DNA of 53,372 nucleotides from a virus, in the IMG/VR virus record IMGVR_UViG_3300010160_000059, positions 1 to 53,372 of that record, one strand, 5' to 3'. Shown one piece after another: positions 40,230 to 48,821 of the stretch. The notes under the pieces were generated by a model. It was not told the DNA's origin and made no database searches. It worked only from the letters and a program-made list of their open reading frames with translations. Position numbers and translations under genes: made by a program. Each line of letters opens with the position of its first letter. Within the stretch, counting starts at the first letter, position 1.

Positions 40230-42279
40230 ATAGGTTAACAGTTGTTGCTATGCTGCTTGGCCCGGCTGCTATGATAGCAGCGTTAACTATTGTGCTGGTA
40301 CTAGTACTAGTAGCAGTAGTATACGAAGTGTATTGATTACTTGCATTATCTAAAATTCGTAAAGAATTACCAGTTACAGTTAACGTGACATTTGTTGACA
40401 TTCTAGTACCTGTAGAGGTTAAAGTATCTAACGCAAATGTAAAAAGTTGATTTGTTCCTGTATAGTTGAATACTGATGCACTTGGAACTAAAGATATTGT
40501 TACCGGGACAGCGTCGGCTGTTATTAAATGTATTCTGCCGCCGCCAAGTGGTCCTGTATCTACACCCCATATCCTACCCTGACCATCTCTGCCTACAGCA
40601 CTAAATTGATAATTTTCTGTTCTAGTTAATGTCCACCCTGCTGATGTAAAATTATAAATCCAAAATGCTGAATGTCCAAATACACCTAGCAATGTTCTAG
40701 CATCATTAAGCCATACTATATTTTTTGGAGTAGTAGGAATTGTAACACTGCTGTGATATGTTAATGTTTTATAAGTTGCTGTATTAACCGTATAGGTCAT
40801 GAATGTTCTTTGCAGAGCATTAGCATCCATAACTGTACCAGCACCATGAAACTGCATAAATGTTAGATATCTAACGCCATTAAAAATAAATGATTCATTA
40901 TACCAAGCACGTTGCATTCCATCAATTCTAGTTACTGAGGTAGAACTAACAGTTTCAGCAGCCCAATACGTTAGCATATTACCTGAAGAATATACTACTT
41001 TAATATCTTGATTTCTAACAAAATTATCAGTTCCGAGATTCCATTGATAATAAAATGGCTGATATGTACCGTTTACATCAAAATAAGGAACATAGAAACC
41101 ACGTACTGATGTTGATGTAGATAAGTCAACAAATGTTGAACTAGCAATTTTTGGTAAGAATGGTGCAACTCTAATACCACCAATACTAGAAGTAACATTA
41201 GTACCAGTTGCAGTTATAGTAGTACCTACAATTACACCAGTTCCTGATATAGTTTGTCCAACTTGCATATAATTTGGAGCAAGGGCCGCAGTAACATTAA
41301 GTACATTTCCGATTATATATCCTGTTACACTGGCCGAAGGACTTGTGCCTGTAACTGTAATACTACCTGTGGCAGTATTATGATAATTGCTTATTAAGTA
41401 AGAACCAACCAGCGAAGTTGTGCTTAAAACTGCTGGTGCAAGGTTATAAGTATTAAGTGTTGTTGATGCATTTGTTGAATCATTATATCTATAAATTGTT
41501 TGTGTGTAATCTGAACCAACATCATTGTGTAACATTAATGCTTGCCCATTATTAACACTACTAACTCCTATAAATTGGCATAATACGCTGGCCGCAGCAG
41601 TAACGTTTTGGATAGTAGGAGGATTTGCAACAGTAAATGCAGAATTTATATTAAATCCAGCGTATCCACCTGGATGATATCCAGTAGCATTATAATTTCC
41701 TATACAAATTATATTATTAGTTACAGTATTTCTATATAAAGGATATGCTGTATAACCTGTGGCTATTGCACCAGAAGCATCACCGTTATAACTAGGATTT
41801 CCTACACTTAAATTGTTTGTGGTATTTTGTCTTCTAAAAAAACGTACATAATTATTTGCCGCAGTTGTTCCTTGCGAGTTATAAAATGCCTGAACTAAAT
41901 TATTTGAAGTACCATCAGTATAATATTGTATGGGTTTTATTTTATTGTTAAGATCCATTGACGACCATGGAGAATAATCTAAATTATTTCTATAGTTATC
42001 AACTGCAACACTTAGATGTTTACAATGAGTAACTTCACCATTGAGAATTAATGTTCCTTGCCAATACCATGGATCGGTACTAGTTTGATAATTCGAAGTA
42101 CCCCAGTTACTATAACCACTACCTGCTACATTATATGATATAGTAGTATTAAACGTACTGGCCAATGTGCTAGATTTAAATGCATCATTTTGAAAAAATA
42201 TAAGGTCAGCACCAGGGGTAGGATCCTCAACTATTGTAGGATAATTTACTGAATAATTATTTGTTCTTAAAATTGTCAT
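40228..42279 (-). CDS. Tandem-paralogue fibre protein C, 683 aa
   Basis: Third paralogue: head MTILRTNNYSVNYPTIVEDPTPGADLIFFQ; NKIKPIQYYTDGTSNN block (about 110-125); a variable middle; an insertion with SVTGYIIGNVLNVT and GQTISGTGVIVGTTIT; a LPKIASSTFVDLSTS core; a MQRAWYNESF centre; and a C-terminal Ig-like domain (VPSASVFNYTGTNQL). It is slightly shorter and more diverged than A and B. The late promoter word GATAAATA is 19 nt upstream. Confidence 0.78.
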   Translation of the reverse strand: MTILRTNNYSVNYPTIVEDPTPGADLIFFQNDAFKSSTLASTFNTTISYNVAGSGYSNWGTSNYQTSTDPWYWQGTLILNGEVTHCKHLSVAVDNYRNNLDYSPWSSMDLNNKIKPIQYYTDGTSNNLVQAFYNSQGTTAANNYVRFFRRQNTTNNLSVGNPSYNGDASGAIATGYTAYPLYRNTVTNNIICIGNYNATGYHPGGYAGFNINSAFTVANPPTIQNVTAAASVLCQFIGVSSVNNGQALMLHNDVGSDYTQTIYRYNDSTNASTTLNTYNLAPAVLSTTSLVGSYLISNYHNTATGSITVTGTSPSASVTGYIIGNVLNVTAALAPNYMQVGQTISGTGVIVGTTITATGTNVTSSIGGIRVAPFLPKIASSTFVDLSTSTSVRGFYVPYFDVNGTYQPFYYQWNLGTDNFVRNQDIKVVYSSGNMLTYWAAETVSSTSVTRIDGMQRAWYNESFIFNGVRYLTFMQFHGAGTVMDANALQRTFMTYTVNTATYKTLTYHSSVTIPTTPKNIVWLNDARTLLGVFGHSAFWIYNFTSAGWTLTRTENYQFSAVGRDGQGRIWGVDTGPLGGGRIHLITADAVPVTISLVPSASVFNYTGTNQLFTFALDTLTSTGTRMSTNVTLTVTGNSLRILDNASNQYTSYTTATSTSTSTIVNAAIIAAGPSSIATTVNL

Positions 42280-42297
42280 TTTGGGAATTCTTTTGAA

Positions 42298-42305
42298 TAT
42301 TTATC
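42298..42305 (-). promoter_or_regulatory. T4-type late promoter word GATAAATA
   Basis: GATAAATA on the minus strand, 19 nt before the start of fibre paralogue C. Confidence 0.58.
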
Positions 42306-42309
42306 ACAC

Positions 42310-45300
42310 CTAACTAGCCACATATTTAAATTGTACATATAAATTAGTTGCTGTAGTTGCTTGAGGTGTAATTGGAGAAACATCTACGGTGATATAATCA
42401 TCTTCATTCATTGGAATAGGTGTTGTATAAGTTGTTCCACTAGTTGCTGCACCTGGAATTGTTATATTTGTAATAGGAACCGAATTTACATTTATAGTAA
42501 TAATGTCAGCACTACTTGCTGCTGTTCCTAACTTTGTTTTAATTGAAGTAATATTTAAAGCATATGGAGCATACCAACGCTGTACTCCTACAAATGCAGT
42601 TACAGAACCAGATTGATACATAGTTATGTTACCAGATGATGCTCCGCCCCCACTTACTGGAACACCGTTTTGATAAATGTTTCCACCAACATATAAATTT
42701 TTACCAATACCTACACCACCCGAAACAACCATAGCACCTGTAACGGTGGAAACTGAAGTAGCGGTATCTAATACTAAAACTTGTGTAGCGGTGGAAAATA
42801 TTGCATCACCGGTGCCATCTGGATCAATTAATAAATTAGCATTTGAACCTACTGGATATGTAGTAATAGATGTATGTGCTGCTTGTGGTGCCGTTATCTG
42901 TCCACCAATACCCACTCCACCATAAACAGTAAATGCACCAGTAGTTGTTGATGTTGAATTTGTTGTATTAGTAAGTGTACTAATACCTGTAATTAAGCCA
43001 CCATTAAATGTTCCACTTTGTGTACTGGCAGAACCAGTATACCCAACAGTACCTGTTGAACCAGTAAATCCAGCAATACCTTGTGTACCTGTTGAACCAG
43101 TAAATCCTTGAATACCCTGCGTACCTGTACTACCTGTAAATCCAGTAATTCCTTGTGTACCTGTTGAACCAGTAAATCCTTGAATACCCTGCGTACCTGT
43201 ACTACCTGTAAATCCAGTAATTCCTTGTGTACCTGTGCTACCTGTATAACCTACACTTCCCCAATATCCATTAATACCAGCACTACCTGTATAACCAGCG
43301 GAATATGTAGCAGGTCCAAAATAACTCCATTCATTTGATCCTATTTTGATTAATGTACCAACACTATATGGATTATTTAATATAGGAGCATCTGTGTAGT
43401 GCAATGTAACTCCGACTCCACCGGAAATAACAACTAGTCCTGTGTTTCCTTGTGTTAAATCTATACGTTGTCCAACACTAAAACTAACAGAATTTTCAGG
43501 AGGAATTGTAACAACCGTACTAATTGCATTTGTTAAATTAACCAATCTTCCAGCATCTGATAATACCAATGTATAGGTAGCAGTTGTTTGAGTATTAATT
43601 ACCTGTATAGCACTACTAAAATCTCCTATACTACCAGTATAACCAGCACTACCCGTATATCCAACACCTGCACTACCAACAAATCCTGCTTGAGTAGTTG
43701 CTGGACCGGCAAACATCCATTCATACGGACCTATTTTGATTAATGTACCAATGCCATATTGATTATTCAATAAAGGACTATCTGTACTGCGTAACAGTAC
43801 TCCTACCCCTGCACTAATAACAACAGGTCCAGCGCCATATTGTTCTATATCTATACGTTGTCCAACAGCAAAGTTAGTAGTACCATCGTCAGGAATAGTA
43901 ACAACTGTTTGAGAACCATTAGTAAAACTAAGTAATTTACCAGCATCTGTTAACTGTAAAGTATAATTAGTACCAGTTTGTGTACTAATAACTTGTATAG
44001 CAGTACTAAAATCTCCTGTACTACCACGACTACCTGTATATCCTGAGGCGGTACTGGCAGATCCTGTAAATCCAGTACTACCTTGTGTGCCTGTTGATCC
44101 AGTGTAACCTGCGCCTGCCGGGCCTATACTACCGGTATATCCAACTATGGTACCAACATCAACAAATCCAAAAACTGATGCACCACCCGTAGCACTTGTA
44201 TAGGTCCAAAGATGCCCGTTAAATGTAACGATAATTCCGTCACCTTTTGCAGGTACAGGATCAAGAGCCTGGAATGCTGAAACAGTTGAAGTACTGGTAC
44301 TACCAATAATTGTAACACTAGTGCCGTCATTACCTGTTGTTCCTTTACTACCTGTGTAGCCAACACTGCCGGCATATCCGGCACTACCTGTAAAGCCTGC
44401 ACCTTGACTACCAGTAAATCCAATAATACCCTGCGTACCTGTTGAACCAGTATAACCAAATCCAACGCTTTGTCCATTTACTTGTACTGCTGTTGCGTTA
44501 AAAGTCCCACCAATATTCAAGTTACCACTAATACCAACGCCACCTATTACTACTATTGCGCCATTAGTAGTTGAATTTGATTGACTTACAACTTGATTAT
44601 ATCCTACTTTTATGGAATTATTAACGTATAGTTCGCCACCAATACCAACACCACCAGTAACAACTAATGCTCCGGTGGTTGTGCTTATGCTATTAACATT
44701 GCTAGAAATTGTTGTTGAACCATTTATTTGTACATCACTATTAATTGTGGTTAATGTACCAGCAGGATCAAGTGTTAAATCTCCAGATTGTGTAACTACG
44801 CTATTACCACTCAATACTAAACTACCAACACTAACGCTAGTTGGTAATATTACTGCATTGTTAGATCCGTCGGTTACTGTAAGTTGTCCTAGGTTTCCTA
44901 GATTGACTTGTGCATTGCCAAAACTTACATCTCCGGTGCGTTGATTAACTAGGAAACTTTCTCCTACACGGAAATCACCACCTTGATCAACTGTTTGGAA
45001 ATATACCTTACCGCCATTTATCTGTATAATTTCATTAGCCTGTACAACCAAACTGGTATCATCTGATGAATCTTTACCTGCGCCAATATGGCTCACGTTA
45101 AAAGCAATAAGTTTAATGTCGGTACCGGTTCCGTCGGCAGTAACACCCGTATTACCAAATATAGCGGCAGATCCTATGCTACGTATCTCAGCACCAAACT
45201 GATGATAGTCAACAAGGTCAATACTGGTGGCAGTAGCATAGTTTGTGCCGGTGGAATAAATTACTTGCGGTACTGCATTCTCATCAGTGAATACCGTTGA

Positions 45301-48159
45301 TCCTAATACACCGTTAGCATGTAACATCAATACCGTATATTCATCAGTAGTTAATGCCTGCGTTGGTGTTACAAATGATGATGTTGAATACTTTGCAATG
45401 CCTTTACTGATCCTAATGTCATCTATATAGCCATTCCATGGAATCGTATTATCGTATCTTGTTCCAATGAATAATGGTGCAGTAATATAGTTTGTAGAGT
45501 CGGCCCAAGTGCTGCCTACCTGTGCGCCGTTAACATACAGCATTGTATTGCCACTGGCACGCATTAATACAACGTGATACCAGGTGTTATTTGATGGTAA
45601 TGCACTAGTTCCGGTAATTCTAGCAGATCCTAAAACAGTAAGAACTAAATTGCTTGAACTATATGATAATGATATTGCTGCCTGCGAAGTACCGTTAACT
45701 CTAAACTCAAACATATCTTGAGTAGCATTACTAATATGATAGAACCAGCCTTCAATTGTAAAATCGCCTGTGCCGAATCCAAAATCTGACGATGATGGTA
45801 TAGTTAATCCGTCACCGACTCCGTCAAACTTTGCACTACCAGTTCCATATTTCTTAACAGAGGTATCAATACTTGCATCACCCAACGCACTTACAATTTT
45901 AGCAGTTCTAGTAGATAGAGTATCAAATCCCCAGGCTGCACCAGTGATGTAAACATATGATCCATCAACACTGGCAATAGTACCGCTGGCTAATGTAGTT
46001 CCACCAGATGTTTTATAAAATAATGTATCGCCTACAGATAGTGTTCCACTAACACCGCCTAATTTTAATTTTGTTTTACCAGCACCGGCATAACCAGTTG
46101 AACTAGTGACAGCATGTACGGCCTTGTCTGCAAAGTAGAAGAATGTGTTGATAACTTCTGCACGGGCACCATTGGTCATGTACAAACCAGTGGAATTTGG
46201 CACAATGAACGTTGCTTCGTTGAACATTATTGATGCTTGTGTGCTGGTAGTTGCTACTCGTGCTCCATCAATTTTTACGCCGCCGCCCGCGTCGTGTGCG
46301 TCAAATCCGTATGGATCACCGGCACTGGTTATGCTACCTTTGGTAATAACACTGAAACGTTCAATATAAGGACTCTTGGTAGTAGTTACTGCACCGGGTG
46401 CAAACTCAAACGCATAACCCGGTTTAAAGAATCCACCTACAGTGAAATCACTGATCAGTGCTTCACCCATGAATAAGAACGCGGTCGCTGTATTAGTAGC
46501 AGTGGTTGGATATATTATTACTTCACGAAGTCCGGCTCCACGAACATTTACACCTTTTGCTATGGTTAGTGGAAATTCTTCATAGTATGTACCAGGTTGT
46601 ATAAAAACTGTATCACCATCATCAGCATAACCAAGTATATATTTTATAGTACGAGCGGGTGCTGACGGATGGCCATTTTTGGTATAGTCATTAACACCTA
46701 TTACAGGATCAACATACCAAATATGTTGATTTTGATTTAGTAGATTAATACCACTGGCTGCCAACCCGCCGGCGATATTAATATTGCCGCCGATACCCAC
46801 TCCACCAGTAATAACTAATGCGCCAGTAACTGTAGATGTGGAACTTGATGTATTGGTAATTCTAATAGCATCTGGGGTAGTTGCACCATATTGAGTTACA
46901 CCTGCTAATGTACTGGTGCTTAAACTTTGAACAGTGGACGTTGTAACAACTTTTGCGCCGCGTTGATATAAATCACCGCCCACATACAAGTTACCACCTA
47001 TCCCAGCCCCGCCCACAACCTGTAAAGCACCGCTGTTTGTACCTGCACTATCTGTAATATTGGTTATCAATATTGCGTTAGTGGTGCTGTTACCTCTACT
47101 AGTAACAGTTTGTAATGTACTAGTATTCCAAATAGTAATATTTCCGGTGCTGGTACTTACTGCGGTATCAGTACCTGCTGTTATTACTGTGGGAGTTACA
47201 TAGGAAGTAATTGAAGATGTTGTGATTATGAATGATCCGGCAACGCTAAGGTTTCCACCAACAAATAAATCACCACCAATACCAACGCCACCATCAACCA
47301 CTAAAGCACCATTAGTTGTTGATGTTGAACTAGCAGTATTGGTAATACGTATTGAGTTACTGGTTAAATTACCTCTATCAGTAACGGTTTGTAATGTACT
47401 AGTATTCCAAATTGTAATACTGGTACCTGAATTAGAACTAACTGCTGTATCAGTACCTGCATAAATCGTAGTTTGATTTGCAAATTGATTGATAGTGGCA
47501 GTAGTAATTACCTTTTGACCGCGAGTATATATGTCTCCACCGGCGTATAAATCTTGACCAATACCAACACCACCAGCAACAATTAAAGCACCTGTATTAG
47601 TTGATGTTGAACTTGTAATATTATAGGTTGATATTATATCGTCTGTTACTATTAGTGTTGTAGTAATAGTAGTTAATTGTATGACTAATTCTTGGGCAAT
47701 GATTTTTCCGTTAACAGTAATATTACCGCCAACATTTAAACTACCCCCAACACCAACACCACCAGTTACCGTTAATGCTCCAGTAGTAGTGGATGTTGCA
47801 CTAGTAACATTATTAATTGATATAGTATTATTAGTTGTAGAGCCTCTATCCGTAACACTTTGTAATGTACTGTTATTCCAAATGGTAACAGCACCGGTGC
47901 TTGTACTTACGGCTGTATCAGTACCTGCTGTAATTGAAGTTACCGCAGAATTTCCAATCGAAGACGTTGTAAGAACTAATGCTCCATTAACAGTCACCGA
48001 TCCGCCTACATATAAATCTCTTCTAATTCCCACACCGCCTAGTACAATCAATGCACCAGTATTAGTTGAAGTTGAATTTGTAGATGTATTAATAAACAAA
48101 GTTTGATTAATAATCGATATACCCAATATACTAGTCAATCCACTTTGTGTGGTCAACAC
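42310..48159 (-). CDS. Giant fibre protein, main body (1949 aa), N-terminus in another frame
   Basis: The largest gene. The first about 450 residues hold roughly eight copies of a [20 protein letters not shown]-type beta-repeat. A beta-helix part follows (about 470-700), then a LamG-like domain (about 760-960; FTIEGWFYH), a linker with GYTGS collagen triplets, two copies of a TIPDDGT-type beta module (about 1370-1480 and 1500-1610), a collagen-like GXY stretch, further TGAL repeats, and a C-terminal beta domain (about 1830-1949; YAPYALNITSIKTKLGT) that may be a fibre tip. The called start (GTG 48159) is within an open frame that extends back to about 48203. Sequence continuity shows that the real N-terminus is the 96-aa ORF upstream, so the intact protein is about 2058 aa. 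Confidence 0.8.
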   Translation of the reverse strand: MLTTQSGLTSILGISIINQTLFINTSTNSTSTNTGALIVLGGVGIRRDLYVGGSVTVNGALVLTTSSIGNSAVTSITAGTDTAVSTSTGAVTIWNNSTLQSVTDRGSTTNNTISINNVTSATSTTTGALTVTGGVGVGGSLNVGGNITVNGKIIAQELVIQLTTITTTLIVTDDIISTYNITSSTSTNTGALIVAGGVGIGQDLYAGGDIYTRGQKVITTATINQFANQTTIYAGTDTAVSSNSGTSITIWNTSTLQTVTDRGNLTSNSIRITNTASSTSTTNGALVVDGGVGIGGDLFVGGNLSVAGSFIITTSSITSYVTPTVITAGTDTAVSTSTGNITIWNTSTLQTVTSRGNSTTNAILITNITDSAGTNSGALQVVGGAGIGGNLYVGGDLYQRGAKVVTTSTVQSLSTSTLAGVTQYGATTPDAIRITNTSSSTSTVTGALVITGGVGIGGNINIAGGLAASGINLLNQNQHIWYVDPVIGVNDYTKNGHPSAPARTIKYILGYADDGDTVFIQPGTYYEEFPLTIAKGVNVRGAGLREVIIYPTTATNTATAFLFMGEALISDFTVGGFFKPGYAFEFAPGAVTTTKSPYIERFSVITKGSITSAGDPYGFDAHDAGGGVKIDGARVATTSTQASIMFNEATFIVPNSTGLYMTNGARAEVINTFFYFADKAVHAVTSSTGYAGAGKTKLKLGGVSGTLSVGDTLFYKTSGGTTLASGTIASVDGSYVYITGAAWGFDTLSTRTAKIVSALGDASIDTSVKKYGTGSAKFDGVGDGLTIPSSSDFGFGTGDFTIEGWFYHISNATQDMFEFRVNGTSQAAISLSYSSSNLVLTVLGSARITGTSALPSNNTWYHVVLMRASGNTMLYVNGAQVGSTWADSTNYITAPLFIGTRYDNTIPWNGYIDDIRISKGIAKYSTSSFVTPTQALTTDEYTVLMLHANGVLGSTVFTDENAVPQVIYSTGTNYATATSIDLVDYHQFGAEIRSIGSAAIFGNTGVTADGTGTDIKLIAFNVSHIGAGKDSSDDTSLVVQANEIIQINGGKVYFQTVDQGGDFRVGESFLVNQRTGDVSFGNAQVNLGNLGQLTVTDGSNNAVILPTSVSVGSLVLSGNSVVTQSGDLTLDPAGTLTTINSDVQINGSTTISSNVNSISTTTGALVVTGGVGIGGELYVNNSIKVGYNQVVSQSNSTTNGAIVVIGGVGISGNLNIGGTFNATAVQVNGQSVGFGYTGSTGTQGIIGFTGSQGAGFTGSAGYAGSVGYTGSKGTTGNDGTSVTIIGSTSTSTVSAFQALDPVPAKGDGIIVTFNGHLWTYTSATGGASVFGFVDVGTIVGYTGSIGPAGAGYTGSTGTQGSTGFTGSASTASGYTGSRGSTGDFSTAIQVISTQTGTNYTLQLTDAGKLLSFTNGSQTVVTIPDDGTTNFAVGQRIDIEQYGAGPVVISAGVGVLLRSTDSPLLNNQYGIGTLIKIGPYEWMFAGPATTQAGFVGSAGVGYTGSAGYTGSIGDFSSAIQVINTQTTATYTLVLSDAGRLVNLTNAISTVVTIPPENSVSFSVGQRIDLTQGNTGLVVISGGVGVTLHYTDAPILNNPYSVGTLIKIGSNEWSYFGPATYSAGYTGSAGINGYWGSVGYTGSTGTQGITGFTGSTGTQGIQGFTGSTGTQGITGFTGSTGTQGIQGFTGSTGTQGIAGFTGSTGTVGYTGSASTQSGTFNGGLITGISTLTNTTNSTSTTTGAFTVYGGVGIGGQITAPQAAHTSITTYPVGSNANLLIDPDGTGDAIFSTATQVLVLDTATSVSTVTGAMVVSGGVGIGKNLYVGGNIYQNGVPVSGGGASSGNITMYQSGSVTAFVGVQRWYAPYALNITSIKTKLGTAASSADIITINVNSVPITNITIPGAATSGTTYTTPIPMNEDDYITVDVSPITPQATTATNLYVQFKYVAS
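43045..43270 (-). repeat. Collagen-like GXY coding repeat (72-bp near-perfect tandem)
   Basis: The bases encode G-X-Y triplets of the [12 protein letters not shown] and [11 protein letters not shown] type. A 72-bp unit (starting near 43088 and again near 43160) is nearly identical in tandem. The same peptide repeat recurs at 44030-44130 and 44340-44470 in this gene and in the right-edge fibre. These coding repeats are not a CRISPR array. Confidence 0.8.
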
Positions 48160-48194
48160 TTCAGCATTGTTAAGATACGCTTTACCTGCAACAT

Positions 48195-48201
48195 TTAAAA
48201 A
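48195..48201 (-). other. Frameshift site: T-run at stop codon in giant fibre gene
   Basis: On the minus strand the reading is GAT TTT TAA with five T's (48201-48197). A -1 slip on the Phe codon re-pairs perfectly and continues as TTT TTA AAT (F-L-N). One extra T would also join the frames. The sequence is consistent with programmed frameshifting, a true mutation or a homopolymer error; these cannot be told apart here. Confidence 0.75.
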
Positions 48202-48485
48202 TCCACAATACTAACCCCGCCTGCTACTACCAATGAATTAGGAGCATTAAATCCAAAATTTGATAGAGTCGAAAGTATAACAACGGTATCTGTACCTGCG
48301 GTTAATATATTTGACCAAGTGCGTATCGAAGTTGACGTTGATCCTGTTAGAACACTGCCATCTAAAGAAGGTAATCCTAAATCTGGTTCTGCTTGGCTAG
48401 GATCTAAATATTCGTAGCGATCAACGGTGAGATTGCCACTGTGTAATTTCTTTATCTTACCACTGAATAATCTACTTTTACTCAT
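48195..48485 (-). CDS. N-terminal part of the giant fibre (96 aa before frameshift)
   Basis: The head MSKSRLFSGKIKKLHSGNL followed by a VDRYEYLDPSQAEPDLGLP block is the characteristic N-terminus of very large fibres in T4-like aquatic phages. The ORF ends in the middle of a beta-repeat (LVVAGGVSIVDF then TAA), and the other frame continues exactly there (LNVAGKAYLNN, then EVLTTQSG). The start overlaps the previous gene by 8 nt. It is therefore the 5' part of the 42310-48159 gene, not a separate protein. Confidence 0.8.
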   Translation of the reverse strand: MSKSRLFSGKIKKLHSGNLTVDRYEYLDPSQAEPDLGLPSLDGSVLTGSTSTSIRTWSNILTAGTDTVVILSTLSNFGFNAPNSLVVAGGVSIVDF

Positions 48486-48819
48486 TGCTGGTTTCTAATA
48501 TACTTAAAACTAAATTAACGCTGTTATTTGAGCCAGCACTAGCAGTAATAGATGCTCCAGTTTCAATTACTAATTTCCCCGTAGTAACTTCGCAAGCATC
48601 ATTAACTGGAATTTCAAAATCTTTAAGCATAACGAAATCAGTAGCATTTTTTACTAAAGTAAATTTTACAGTAACAGGAACTGCTCCGATATTAGTAGCC
48701 TGTGCACCAAGCACAATAGTAGTAACCGCATCTGGGGTTTCATAGATAATTTGAGTACCTGTAGTTAATTCAAATGCTTTGGTTTTAAACGAATTTAACG
48801 GTAGTGCTGCTGTTGCCAT
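48478..48819 (-). CDS. Small beta-rich structural-type protein, 113 aa
   Basis: A strand-rich protein (MATAALPLNSFKTKAFELTTG start, TTIVLGAQATNIGAVPVTVKF at about 32-52, VNLVLSILETSNE end). The Ile/Val/Thr alternation and a strand-turn-strand core suggest a small jelly-roll or Ig-type virion protein. It is tightly packed between the beta-helix fibre and the giant fibre head (overlap 8 nt), so it is co-expressed with both. No family recognised. Confidence 0.7.
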   Translation of the reverse strand: MATAALPLNSFKTKAFELTTGTQIIYETPDAVTTIVLGAQATNIGAVPVTVKFTLVKNATDFVMLKDFEIPVNDACEVTTGKLVIETGASITASAGSNNSVNLVLSILETSNE

Positions 48820-48821
48820 TT

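Noticed and set aside
43045-43270. Short regular repeats that could suggest a CRISPR array.
   Set aside because: The repeats have no unique spacers and translate to continuous collagen-like GXY triplets in a long frame.
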